Assembly: GCA_026184775.1 (NCBI GenBank)
Contig: JANCYW010000004.1
Span: 486,976-550,975, forward strand
Direction of reading: 5' to 3'
DNA: 64,000 nucleotides
Source: Cyanidium caldarium
Lineage: Eukaryota > Rhodophyta > Bangiophyceae > Cyanidiales > Cyanidiaceae
The notes under the pieces were generated by a model, which saw only the letters and a program-made list of their open reading frames with translations, was not told the DNA's origin and searched no databases. The position numbers were made by a program, and so were the translations under genes. Shown in pieces: positions 28,873-37,737 of this stretch (position 1 is its first letter; every line of letters begins with the position of its first letter).

Positions 28873-29495
28873 CGTCAGCAACCGCAGTCGAGGAGAAGGG
28901 TGAGGTAACTGTCGCGTATATCAATCCACTAGATGGGATCGAATTGGAAGAGTATGACGAGAAGCGAGAGCCCTGAAAAGTGGGAGATGGTGGGGGTGCG
29001 CGCGGCGGGAAAGAGCGCCAAGTTGATTGAGAAAATGCGCGACCCGGCTGGACGCGCGCGCCAGAACGGAAAAACGGTCGGTTCGGTGAGGGGCATGATT
29101 GTCGCATTTCGTGAGAGGGCCCTGAAGGGGCACGGCGCCGGCCACGGAGCATGCCGGGAGGAACGTGAAGCGGTGCCCAGCGATGCACTGCGGCAGCGAC
29201 TCGCAGAAAGGGTGTGGGAGTCGTGGTGTGTTTCGGGGGCTCCTGCCACACGCTTCTTGACCGCCGGAGTTGCGTTGCCCTTGAGGGGATTCTGCTCCTA
29301 TCACCCATCCGCCTCGATCGGGCTACCTCACACCGGCAGCACTCTTCTACAGCGTTCGCTGCCCTTCGAGTTTTCCCCTGGAGCAGTCGCCAGTCTGCGG
29401 CCCCTTCGTCGTTGGTACGCTGAGACTCCGCGAAACGCCGCCGGTTTGCAACGCGGTTCCCCTGTTTCGGGTTTGGCAGTTTCGTCTCCGCCGCC
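28873..29495. other. divergent intergenic region PDI / GIY-YIG
   Basis: A 623-bp gap between divergent genes, presumably containing both promoters. Open frames cross it on both strands, but none has a recognisable domain or would fit between the neighbours without overlapping them. No RNA gene was found. Confidence 0.4.
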
Positions 29496-30677
29496 ATGCT
29501 CTTCGTTCCAGCACTCCCGCTGGCCACTCCGACGTCGCGACGTGGTGCGTCCCCGCTTCCCACCTCTCATTCTGCCCCACGACGTGTTCTATGGGCGTCC
29601 CGTGTCTTATCTCCAGCTCGACACCGGCGCACCGTGTTGTGCATGGCCGGCGAAGCGCCCGCCTCCACCGGGCGCACGTCACTTCGACCGTCCGATGAGG
29701 AGCGCGCCGCGTCGCCTCAACTAGAGCACGTGTTTTTGGCCGACCTGCCGCTGTTGCCGGTGAGTGAGGTGCCGCGGAATCCGGCTCGGTGGGAGCGGGT
29801 GGGCGCGTACGCGGTGTTCGACGACAGCCGCCTGCTGCGCTACGTCGGCTATAGCCGGAACGTGTTGGCCAAGCTGGAGCTGCACGCTCAGTTGCAGCGC
29901 AGTCAATTCAAGTACTTCAAGGCGTACTTTCCGCCGCGCGACTGGAAGCCGGTGCCGGACGAACTGGAGCGGATGCTGCGACGGTGGATACGGGAGAATG
30001 GCGGCGTGCCGCCGGGTAACCGCGAGCCGGAGCAGTGGGAAGTCCCGCCGTCGCCGCAAGAGGTTGAAGCGGACGGCGCATCGGCCACGGGTCGGCCGTC
30101 GGGGCGCGCCTATGCGGAGGAGGAGGGGGAGAGGTCGGGAGGTCGTCCTCGCCAGCGCCCGTCGCCGTCGAGTCGAAACTGGCGGGCACGAGGCGGCCAT
30201 GCGGGCTACGACGAGAGCGACGATCCGGAGGAGTATGTGGACGGTCTGCCTCGCGCCGGTCTTTTCCGGATGGTCTCGAAGTACTTCACCCGACCGAGAT
30301 TGGAGGTGCCGCCCGGCGTGCTTGCCGACGAGTCGGTGCGGGTGCGCGAGTTGGACGCGGAGGGCACGCTGTTGCAGGAGTACCCCATTGACCGGCAGCC
30401 GCGGCGTGTCGAACGACGAGTGGAGGATGTGAGCGTAGGAATGCCTGGAGATGCCCGTCACGCGGCCACCGCCTCCCGCCCGAACCGACGAGCGGCGCGC
30501 ACCGCTGCGGCGGCGAACCGAAGACGCCGGGACATCGACGAGCTGCTCGAGCTGGAGCACCCTTTGGACGAGTGGATGCCGTTTTTGGCGCTCGGCGGCC
30601 TGATGTTTTTCCTCTGGCTGTACACGGTGCTCACCAACGCAAACCCGAACTTGCCACCGGAATCGCTGGGGATGTAG
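29496..30677 (+). CDS. plastid GIY-YIG domain protein with C-terminal membrane anchor
   Basis: A 393-aa protein. The first ~50 residues are rich in Ser, Arg, Pro and Ala without acidic residues and fit a plastid transit peptide. Residues ~95-170 form a GIY-YIG-like domain: GAYAVFDDSRLLRYVGYSRNV, then KAYFPPRD and GGVPPGN. These are the same landmarks as in the N-terminal endonuclease-type domain of the plant plastid glutaredoxin S16 and its relatives. No glutaredoxin domain follows. Instead there is a charged, probably disordered linker (about 180-350), a single membrane helix (FLALGGLMFFLWLYTVL, about 364-380) and a short tail. A nucleic-acid or redox role at a plastid membrane is possible; nuclease activity is not assured, since the canonical Arg/Glu pair is not obvious. 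Confidence 0.7.
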   Translation: MLFVPALPLATPTSRRGASPLPTSHSAPRRVLWASRVLSPARHRRTVLCMAGEAPASTGRTSLRPSDEERAASPQLEHVFLADLPLLPVSEVPRNPARWERVGAYAVFDDSRLLRYVGYSRNVLAKLELHAQLQRSQFKYFKAYFPPRDWKPVPDELERMLRRWIRENGGVPPGNREPEQWEVPPSPQEVEADGASATGRPSGRAYAEEEGERSGGRPRQRPSPSSRNWRARGGHAGYDESDDPEEYVDGLPRAGLFRMVSKYFTRPRLEVPPGVLADESVRVRELDAEGTLLQEYPIDRQPRRVERRVEDVSVGMPGDARHAATASRPNRRAARTAAAANRRRRDIDELLELEHPLDEWMPFLALGGLMFFLWLYTVLTNANPNLPPESLGM

Positions 30678-31106
30678 TGTGGATGGATATACGAGCGGCA
30701 CGAGGGGGAGAGTTGTGGTCATGCCAGAGCATACTGCCGCGGACGTCCTCTGGTCGATGGGCGGCACGGAACTGGCGGCCCACCGCGTATTCACCCGACG
30801 AGCACATGCACTGCCAGCCATCTTTTGCAAAACCCATCGTGCTCTTTTTCTGCGAAGCTCTCCCCCACAACCGACCCTTCAGCGGCCTCTCCGCGCCCTG
30901 TCTCCTCTCGATACCCTCTATATCTCCTCCCATTCCCACCCGCTGCGGCCCTCTTCTCTATCGACCTGTCGTCTCTGTCTCGCGGTGGCAAAATCTTCTT
31001 TCTGGGCGCGCGCGCGCGCGCGGGTTTCACAGCGTGGGCGCTCGATCGACACGACACGAGTGTTGAGGCACAACGACGGCCTGTGCCGACGACAGAAGCT
31101 GGCGCG
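30678..31106. other. intergenic, 5' flank of the GT8 gene
   Basis: This 429-bp gap has a C/T-rich plus-strand tract from about 30840 to 30985 and a (CG)n run at about 31008-31021. The GT8 frame is open upstream to 30825 but lacks features expected of a signal sequence there. Nothing else was recognised. Confidence 0.45.
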
Positions 31107-32984
31107 ATGACTCCCCTAGGGCGTATCGGGCGGTGGTGGGCGCCACTGCTGCTGGCAGTGTTGGTGCTGGCGGCGTTGGTGGCGGGTGCCGAGACCGCCG
31201 CACAGCAGGCGGCCGTCCGGGCGGCACCGGACACGATACGCCAGGCTGGCGAGAAGGTGAACGAGAGTCTGCGCCCGTACGCTTTTGTGGCGTTTCTGTA
31301 CGGCAACTACTACACGTTGCCGGTACGGGTGATGATGCAGTCGCTGCGGCTGCACCAGGCGCCGGGGGTGTTGTTCGAGCCGCCGGGTGGGGTGGGCGGC
31401 CCGCTGGATGCGCTCACGCTGGAGCGGGCGGGGGCAGAGCGGGCGGCGGACGCTGTTGAACGGCCGCACGCGTTGCGGGTGGTGTTGGTGACGCGCGACG
31501 TTTCCGAGGCGGCGCTGGAACAGCTGCACCGCGATGGCCTGTACACGCTGGAGGTGGAGTACGTGCAGAATCCGTACGAGCACGTGAAAAAGGTGAATCG
31601 GCGCTTTCACAACGTCATGGCCAAACTGCAGGTGTTTGCGCTGGAGCAGTTTGAGCGCTTGGTGTATTTGGATGCGGACACGCTGGTGCTCGGTGACATG
31701 CACGACGCTTTCCAGTGCGGCGACTTTTGCGCCACGTTCATCAATCCGTGTCACTTCAACTCGGGCGTGATGGTGATCAAGCCGTCGCGCGATCGGTATC
31801 GCGACATGTTGCACCGCTTGGCCACCACGGAGTCGTACGACGGCGGCGATCAGGGTTTCCTGAACGTCTACTTTGCGCGGCTGTACGACGCGCCGGCATT
31901 TCACCCGGGCACCGCGGAGCGCGGCGGGCCGCTGCGGCGGCTGCCGTTCGGGTACCACCTGGACCACATCGTGTACTATCCGCGGATGCGGTGGGATATA
32001 CCGGAGCGTTGCGGCGGTCGTCGGGCGGTGGAGTTTATGGGCATTCCCTACTTCAAGCCGTGGCAATGGTGGACGTACCCGTTCTTCGACCTGTCGTGGG
32101 AGTGGTATAGGGCGCGGCGGTCGTTGAGCGACCCGCATCCGCCGGACCATCACACCGGACCGATGTCGGTGTTGTTGCGGTTGGCGGCGATCTACCTGGC
32201 GGGGTATTTGGCGACGGTGGTGGTGTGGCGGCGGATGGCGGTGTCCGGCAGCGGTGCTGGGCGTCGTCGGCGCTCGACCGTCGGGGCAGTGGAAGAGTGG
32301 TTGTGTCGGTTGCGGCCGGTGCGGTACTTTTTGGAGATGGACGAGCGCGTCTATCTGTTTGCGGGGGTGTTTGTGGGCATGAGCGGCTGGGTGGTGTGCA
32401 CGCTGCTGTCGGTCGCCTCGATGCCGATGTTCACCTCGCCGCACACCGCCGACCTGGTGTATGTGCACACCAAGGCGCTGCTGTTATACCTGTGGATGCT
32501 GCTGCTGGGGGTGGTGTGTTCGCGGCGGCACCGCCTCAGCGATGCCAAGCGCTCGTGCGGCAATGTGTGTTTGCGCACGCTGGCCATGGCGCTGGCGGAT
32601 GCGCTGGCGCCGCCGGCGGTGTTCGCGGCGACCTGGCGGGTGCAATGGAGCTCCATCTTCCAGAAGATCGCCGTGCTGCTGCTCATTTTAGGCATCTACC
32701 TGGTGGTGCTGAATGCCATGTACGCGCATCTGGTGGTGTTGTGGGCGCGGCTGGGCGCGTCGCTAGCTGAGCGAGACCGCGCGCGCAGCAAAAGCCTGCA
32801 GACCGAGCTGAGCGACACCGACTTTGCCGCCGCGGTCACCGATCTCGCCACCGAGTATCGCTCGTCGTACAGCGAGGACAACTCGCCGGGCTACCCGCGC
32901 ACCGGCTCCGTGACGCCTACTGAGGCGGCGAGTACTGGTGGCGGGGCGGTGGCACACCAGCGATACCAATATCGCTCGCCGTAG
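31107..32984 (+). CDS. GT8 glycosyltransferase, PGSIP6/IPUT1-like (sphingolipid glucuronosyltransferase type)
   Basis: A 625-aa protein. After a hydrophobic N-terminal signal/anchor (about 9-31) comes a GT8 catalytic domain. It starts with AFVAFLYGNYYTLPVRVM, has the metal-binding DxD in YLDADTLVL (about 187-195), then HFNSGVMVIKP, GGDQGFLN and PFGYHLDH, and ends with YFKPWQWWTYP. At least four membrane helices follow (roughly 352-375, 410-435, 450-472 and 517-545) and then a Ser-rich cytosolic tail. The GT8 domain with a polytopic C-terminus is the layout of plant PGSIP6/IPUT1, which transfers glucuronic acid onto inositol phosphorylceramide in the Golgi. The same activity here is inference. 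The start is the ATG before the signal anchor. Confidence 0.82.
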   Translation: MTPLGRIGRWWAPLLLAVLVLAALVAGAETAAQQAAVRAAPDTIRQAGEKVNESLRPYAFVAFLYGNYYTLPVRVMMQSLRLHQAPGVLFEPPGGVGGPLDALTLERAGAERAADAVERPHALRVVLVTRDVSEAALEQLHRDGLYTLEVEYVQNPYEHVKKVNRRFHNVMAKLQVFALEQFERLVYLDADTLVLGDMHDAFQCGDFCATFINPCHFNSGVMVIKPSRDRYRDMLHRLATTESYDGGDQGFLNVYFARLYDAPAFHPGTAERGGPLRRLPFGYHLDHIVYYPRMRWDIPERCGGRRAVEFMGIPYFKPWQWWTYPFFDLSWEWYRARRSLSDPHPPDHHTGPMSVLLRLAAIYLAGYLATVVVWRRMAVSGSGAGRRRRSTVGAVEEWLCRLRPVRYFLEMDERVYLFAGVFVGMSGWVVCTLLSVASMPMFTSPHTADLVYVHTKALLLYLWMLLLGVVCSRRHRLSDAKRSCGNVCLRTLAMALADALAPPAVFAATWRVQWSSIFQKIAVLLLILGIYLVVLNAMYAHLVVLWARLGASLAERDRARSKSLQTELSDTDFAAAVTDLATEYRSSYSEDNSPGYPRTGSVTPTEAASTGGGAVAHQRYQYRSP

Positions 32985-33600
32985 AGGAGGACCAGTGAGA
33001 ATAGTGGTGGAGGAGGAGGAGGCGGCGTAGGAGCGGCAGGGAGCGCGCGGAGAATTTAAAATCACTATCGTTGGTTGGATATTTTGGAAGTCGCATCTCC
33101 CCAGCGAGTGTCGGACGCACCCGGGCGTGTGCCCGTATGTGGCTGGATCACGGCGTCCGCGACGCCTCGCACACGGCGACGAATGCACGGTGAGGTGCAC
33201 CGACGTGGGTTTCGGATGCTTGTCGGAAATCGTCACGCGGCCTGCTCGAGATTGTGTCACACCTCGCGATCCCATGCCCCGACGGGCGGTTGAACTGCGC
33301 AGCGGTCCGAGCGCGGGTGTGGGTGTCCCGGAGGGCGCGGGTGAGTACCACGCGCGCGGCGGTGGAGCTGCGCGCGGGCGGCAGCGGCGAGCGGCCGCGG
33401 AGTTGCGTCGACCGTAGCGAAACCGGTTGGGCGCTGCGTGCTGTTCGGAGGCGATCGCGGTGGGAATCGGGGGCGCGGCCACGGGTGACGAGTCGCTGTA
33501 GCGGTCACGGAGCTTGGCGGCCGGTCGGTTGGGCACGTGTGCGTTGCGCGCAGGGAGGAGCGTGATCGACGCCGTGAATTCTCGTGGCCGCGGTGCGGGT
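32985..33600. other. intergenic GT8 / plastid TPR-like gene
   Basis: A 616-bp gap with a purine-rich patch at 33000-33050 and a TTTAAA sequence near 33054-33060. Further right, GC-rich sequence is open in several frames. The downstream frame is open from about 33514 but its first ATG is at 33601. No RNA gene was seen. Confidence 0.4.
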
Positions 33601-34740
33601 ATGGCGGACTTGTTCGTATCGGTGGCGCGGCGGCGGACCGGTGACCGGGCGCCGTGCGCGTTTTGCGAGGGCGTCGGAGTCGCTGGCAGGAGGCGGTTGC
33701 GGCATGAGCGCGGCTGGAATACGATGCCGACGAGCGGAATCGTCGCCGGTTCCAGAAACGTTAGTTGCCGGCGCGTGTATGAACTTGGGCAGCGCGTTCC
33801 TGTCGGGCGGCCGATACGATGCGCCGCGGCCGGCGGCGACAGCGACGGCGGTGGTGCCGGCGGCGGCGGCGGCGGATTCGACTTGAACCGGCTTTTCGGC
33901 GGGCAGCGCCTCGGCTTCAACCGCGACGGCGATGACGTGGGCTGCGGTAGTGGATACCAGGACTCGGATACTGGCGAAATGGGTCGCACGCGCGTGTTTG
34001 GCGGCTGGTTGGACACAGACGTGGTCAAGCCGCCCACACGACCGCCCACGCCCGCCATTTCCGGCGCATCTCCATCGGAAAGCGGCACCGACACACCGAC
34101 CCAGGCCAGCGTACCGCCGGCGCATATGGCCGACCTGGCGGAATGGCGACGGGAGCGTGCCGAGGAGGCGTTCGTCGATGGCGTGGACTGCATGAACAAA
34201 GGCATGTACGAGAAGGCGAGCCAGTCGATGTCGCGCGCGTCGGACCTGGTCGGAGGGAACACGCGCCAAGGCGGCGAGTATCAGCTGTGGCTGGCGCAGT
34301 CGCTTGACGCGCAGGGGCACAATGTGCGGGCGCAAGAAGTGCTGGGGCGCCTGAAGCACCACGACGACCGCGACGTGCGCAAAGTGGCCAAAGAGTTGCT
34401 GTTCATCCTGCGAGCGCCGCGGCTGCACCTCGGCCGCGAGTCGTTTGTGCAGATGGACGTGGAGGCGATTTTACGGGAGACCGCCGGCAAGTTGCCCGGG
34501 TGGCGCAGTCGGCAGCGCTGGTATCGCGGTGGCGCCAGCACCGGTGTGGCCAGCGGACGGTTCCGCCCGCTGCCGGAGAAGCGCGAGGTCGAAAAGTACA
34601 GCCTGGAGTGGTACGTGGATCAGGCGGTGGCGCAGAGACAGAAGGAAGACGACAGCGTGGGCAACATGAACAGCGCGGTGGTACCGGCGGTCGCGTTGAT
34701 ACTGCTGTTATTGTGGCTCGTGCAGCAGCACGGATCGTAA
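33601..34740 (+). CDS. plastid TPR-like protein with C-terminal membrane helix
   Basis: A 379-aa protein with an Arg/Ala-rich, likely plastid-targeting N-terminus (ending around RCAAAGG) followed by a Gly-rich linker. The central region (about 184-275) is an all-helical TPR-like segment: FVDGVDCMNKGMYEKASQSM, GGEYQLWLAQSLDAQG, then RKVAKELLFILRAPRLHL. This resembles a conserved family in cyanobacteria and plastid-bearing eukaryotes in which a TPR-like unit precedes an ILxAPxL motif. One hydrophobic helix (about 357-374) lies at the C-terminus. A thylakoid or envelope location is plausible. The molecular role is unknown to me. The start is the first ATG; the true start could be a little downstream. 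Confidence 0.7.
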   Translation: MADLFVSVARRRTGDRAPCAFCEGVGVAGRRRLRHERGWNTMPTSGIVAGSRNVSCRRVYELGQRVPVGRPIRCAAAGGDSDGGGAGGGGGGFDLNRLFGGQRLGFNRDGDDVGCGSGYQDSDTGEMGRTRVFGGWLDTDVVKPPTRPPTPAISGASPSESGTDTPTQASVPPAHMADLAEWRRERAEEAFVDGVDCMNKGMYEKASQSMSRASDLVGGNTRQGGEYQLWLAQSLDAQGHNVRAQEVLGRLKHHDDRDVRKVAKELLFILRAPRLHLGRESFVQMDVEAILRETAGKLPGWRSRQRWYRGGASTGVASGRFRPLPEKREVEKYSLEWYVDQAVAQRQKEDDSVGNMNSAVVPAVALILLLLWLVQQHGS

Positions 34741-34775
34741 AGCAGGAGAAGGTGGAAGCGTCGCTGCGGGTGCGC

Positions 34776-35081
34776 TCACGGGCCTGGGGCAGTGCCGGCT
34801 CGTTGCAACGCCTGTCGGTACACCAGCCCGTCCGCCAGCACCCGTTCCGCTTTCTGCATCACCGCAACTGCCCGAGCGATGCGTTCTTCAAACGCTTGCA
34901 GCTGGCGCTCGATGCTCTGCAGCGATTCGGCTGCGCGTCGGTACGCCTCCGCCGCCAGCAACAGCGCCCGCGTCTCCCGCCGCATCGACTCCCTGTGGGT
35001 GTTCATAACGGGCGAGTCGGGACCAGCTTCATCGCCGCTGGCCCGATGTGCTGATGCTTTTGCGACACCCGTGCTCTCCAT
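34776..35081 (-). CDS. small coiled-coil protein, function unknown
   Basis: A 101-aa open frame whose residues ~35-95 are almost wholly helical with heptad-like spacing of Leu/Ala (RALLLAAEAYRRAAESLQSIE and following), suggesting a coiled coil or helical bundle. The first ~30 residues are polar. Base composition is like its neighbours. It is convergent with the TPR-like gene, leaving only 35 bp between stops. I do not recognise the family; small subunits of trafficking or kinetochore complexes have this look, but nothing identifies one. Confidence 0.5.
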   Translation of the reverse strand: MESTGVAKASAHRASGDEAGPDSPVMNTHRESMRRETRALLLAAEAYRRAAESLQSIERQLQAFEERIARAVAVMQKAERVLADGLVYRQALQRAGTAPGP

Positions 35082-35464
35082 ATTGCCGTCGCAAGGGAGT
35101 GGCGCGAAGGAAAGGGAAGCGCAAAGCGACGACGATGGCCTGCGCGTCCGGTGAGGCGTTCCCGCGCAACTCGCATCGATGTCGAGGAGGTGCCGCAAAG
35201 CCCGCACAGGCATGCATAGAGGGACGGACGGAGGCACGTAGCGGCGAAGGTGCGTACAAAGACGAGGGGTGCATGCGCAAGGTGTTGGGCGTTTAAGGCG
35301 GATCACTGCGGTGTTTGAGCCGGTGAGGAGTCACCACCGGCCGGCTTCTACCCGACCCGGTGGGGCCACCCGCTCCCACCTCACAGGGCGCCTCTTCTCT
35401 CTCGTGCGGAGTCGTTCGTCTCCCTCCCGGCCGCCCTCTCATGGCCTCGTCCTTCGGCACTCCC
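35082..35464. other. intergenic between the coiled-coil gene and uL15
   Basis: Both neighbours are on the minus strand. This 383-bp stretch contains the 3' end of uL15 and the 5' flank of the small coiled-coil gene. The plus strand is C/T-rich at 35380-35460. No feature was recognised. Confidence 0.4.
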
Positions 35465-35923
35465 TCACGCCGTCAGCACGCACACACCGCCGGCGGCCTT
35501 GATCCGCTTCTCGGCGGTCTTGGAAAAGTACTTCGCTTTGACGATCAGCGGCTGACGCGGTAAATGGCCCCGCCCGAGCACCTTGAAGTAACCCGCGCGG
35601 GTGACGTCCAGCACCGGCGCTTCCCGATCGGCGCGCTCCGCGTAGTGCTGCCGCGTCTCCGGCGACACTAACGTCCACAACTTGTCGATGTTGATGGAGG
35701 GCGTGTGCTTGGCGTTCTTATCGCCGCCGGCGTTGAAGTGTCGCATGCCCACCTTGCCAAAGTAACCCGGATGCCACTTGTCCATCAGCGTGCGATGATG
35801 GTGCATGCCGCCGGACATGCCGCGTCCGCCCCGTGCACCGCCTTTGCGATGCTTGCCGACGCGGCCGTGGCCCGCACTGACGTGACCGCGCTTTTTGCGG
35901 TTTTTGTGAAGACGTGTCGGCAT
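35465..35923 (-). CDS. RPL27A: 60S ribosomal protein uL15 (L27a)
   Basis: A 152-aa cytosolic ribosomal protein of the large subunit. The N-terminus is the very basic, Gly/His-rich extension typical of eukaryotic L27a ([20 protein letters not shown], then [18 protein letters not shown]). It is followed by [17 protein letters not shown], the [10 protein letters not shown] core and the C-terminal [18 protein letters not shown]. Length and motif order match the family closely. The ATG at 35923 is the family start (MPTR); the upstream open frame is unconserved. Confidence 0.97.
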   Translation of the reverse strand: MPTRLHKNRKKRGHVSAGHGRVGKHRKGGARGGRGMSGGMHHHRTLMDKWHPGYFGKVGMRHFNAGGDKNAKHTPSINIDKLWTLVSPETRQHYAERADREAPVLDVTRAGYFKVLGRGHLPRQPLIVKAKYFSKTAEKRIKAAGGVCVLTA

Positions 35924-36135
35924 GGAGCGGGACGGAGAATGGAGGGCGGCTGGTGCGGTGAGCGCGAACGGGACGGCAGCGTCGGCAGCGCCGCGGCGAC
36001 GGCCAGCGCGGGGGTGTCGCATTTAGGGATGAATTGTCGCTATTTCGGGGTCCGAACGGAAGAGCACGCGGGGCGGGCGGAATCTGCGGCTTGCGACACA
36101 CTCCGACCATGTGCGCGCCCGGTCGCGCCCTATCC

Positions 36136-36921
36136 CTAGCTGGCCGCTTTTTTCATGACGCGCTTGTGGCGACGAGCGAAAGTGCCCCAGGCCAGGTCGT
36201 CCATGTCCACGCCCGCCGGGCCGAACGGTGCTTGCAGCTGTTTCACGGCCTCCTCGTCAAAGTCGCCGTTCAGATGGTACTCCTCGTATCGGTTGCGCTC
36301 CGCAGCGACCGCGCCATAGTTCCTTGCTTTGACTCCGGGTGCAGAGACGTCTTCCGCAGTGCTCGCATCGGCAACCTCATGCTTGGCCACGCCTGCCTCT
36401 GCTTCCCGTCCCTCTTTCTGCGCCACAGCATGATCCGTCGCCAGTGCCTCACCGCTCGACTCCCCATCCGTTGTGTCTGCCTGCTGCCCGCCCTCACCCT
36501 TCTGCACTGTTGCCGGGAGTTTCGGCGCTCGCCGCCGCGCGTCGAGCACGGGCGCTTCGCCGGTGCGTTGCCGTTTCGCCTCCGGTGACGACATCCCCAA
36601 CGAGTCGTCCGAGTCCGGCGGCGGCTGCGTGTCGGTCACGCCATCACCCGTGGCCACCGTTTCCGCGGTGGCGATTGACGTCAGCGGCACTGGCCTCACA
36701 GCGCTTACGGTGTGCGCTCCCAGCAACGACTCGAGCGGCACGCCCGCAGCTCGCAAGCGATCGTGCAGCTCGCGCACGTCACCGGCGCAAGCGGACTCGT
36801 CGAACTCGGTGGCCCAGGCGGGGAGCGGCGCCCGGCGTAGACGTCGCGACGGTATTGGGCGTGGTGACTTCAGGGGTGCCGCAACAGTCTGCACCGACAC
36901 GGGCGCCTCTACGGTGGCCAT
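36136..36921 (-). CDS. unknown protein with C-terminal GVDMxDxxWG motif (A)
   Basis: A 261-aa protein of unknown function. Residues ~35-65 form a short helical segment (AGDVRELHDRLRAAGVPLE). The middle (about 70-195) is low-complexity, with Ser/Pro, Glu and Asp. The C-terminal ~60 residues are the most conserved-looking part: a charged segment, then DEEAVKQLQAPFGPAGVDMDDLAWG and a basic tail RRHKRVMKK. The same block, G-x2-DE-x-A-x3-L-x-A-x3-P-x-GVDM-x-D-x2-WG-x3-RR, ends the neighbouring gene on the same strand, so the two are likely paralogous or share a docking motif. The ATG at 36921 was chosen; upstream there is no closer ATG. I do not recognise the family. Confidence 0.6.
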   Translation of the reverse strand: MATVEAPVSVQTVAAPLKSPRPIPSRRLRRAPLPAWATEFDESACAGDVRELHDRLRAAGVPLESLLGAHTVSAVRPVPLTSIATAETVATGDGVTDTQPPPDSDDSLGMSSPEAKRQRTGEAPVLDARRRAPKLPATVQKGEGGQQADTTDGESSGEALATDHAVAQKEGREAEAGVAKHEVADASTAEDVSAPGVKARNYGAVAAERNRYEEYHLNGDFDEEAVKQLQAPFGPAGVDMDDLAWGTFARRHKRVMKKAAS

Positions 36922-37380
36922 CCTACAGTGGGGTGTTTCCTCTCTGTTGCCAGCCACCGGCGAGCGCTCCAACCCGTGCGCCAACTCTCCCGAGTGACCC
37001 TCGCTGAACGACGCCTCGCGGTCAGCGCTGCGTTTCAAGTGCAGCGTTCGGGCTGTGACGTGTCCGGCTTTCGCATCGGTGCCGCGGATCCCGATCGAGA
37101 ACGGCAGAACCGGGAACCGGGAAGGGACCGGGGAGGCCCCAAAGCGGTGCACGGGGGCAGTGGAGGTGCTGATGAGGGCATGAGTGCATGGTGGCGAGTG
37201 TTCGGCACCCGGTTGTGGTGGAGTTGCGCGCCCCGTATTCCCTAGCGTTTTAAAGAGGCTATGTCGATGCCGCGATCCCACTGGCCGTCACGTTCGGTGT
37301 GCGGGCATTGGAGAAATACCGCGTGGCCGCGTTGCATGCGCGACGCGCGGCTCCGCTGCACCTTCGGGTGGCCGCCCTCC
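36922..37380. other. intergenic between motif genes A and B
   Basis: A 459-bp gap. The frame of gene A remains open to about 37281 without an ATG nearer than 36921. A TTTTAAAG sequence near 37248 lies on the upstream side of gene A and could be a promoter element. No RNA gene was found. Confidence 0.4.
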
Positions 37381-37737
37381 TCACTTTACCAAACGCAACG
37401 GCCGCCGCACCATTCCGCCCCAGGTCATATCCCCCATGTCCACACCGCTCGGTGGATATACCGCTTTCAGCTCCTGCGCAGCCGTCTCGTCCATCTCGCC
37501 CTGCAGCCGCACCTCCACCGGCCTGCCGCGCGGCCGCGCCTGCGCAACATTCACTGCCGTCGCCGCCGAGGTCGTGCGCGGCTTGCTCGCGGCCCTCGGC
37601 ACCGTCGACGCCTCCACCCGCGCCGGGACCACCCACAGGTCGGCTCGCGCACCCACCGACCGTATTCGCTTGCTGGGGAACGGCTTGGGCGGTGCGCACG
37701 CCGTCACGTCCTCATAGTCGTTGTGTCCTATCGCCAT
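37381..37737 (-). CDS. unknown small protein with C-terminal GVDMxDxxWG motif (B)
   Basis: A 118-aa protein. The first ~75 residues are basic and Pro/Ala-rich (MAIGHNDYEDV, then a Lys/Arg-containing stretch). The last 40 residues (about 79-118) carry GEMDETAAQELKAVYPPSGVDM, then GDMTWGGMVRRPLRLVK. These align without gaps to the C-terminus of gene A. The ATG at 37737 gives a compact protein; an ATG at 38250 would lengthen it to 289 aa with Cys/Ala-rich sequence that does not look coding. Small size and a basic body suggest a binding partner or DNA/RNA-associated peptide, but that is speculation. The family is unknown to me. Confidence 0.5.
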   Translation of the reverse strand: MAIGHNDYEDVTACAPPKPFPSKRIRSVGARADLWVVPARVEASTVPRAASKPRTTSAATAVNVAQARPRGRPVEVRLQGEMDETAAQELKAVYPPSGVDMGDMTWGGMVRRPLRLVK

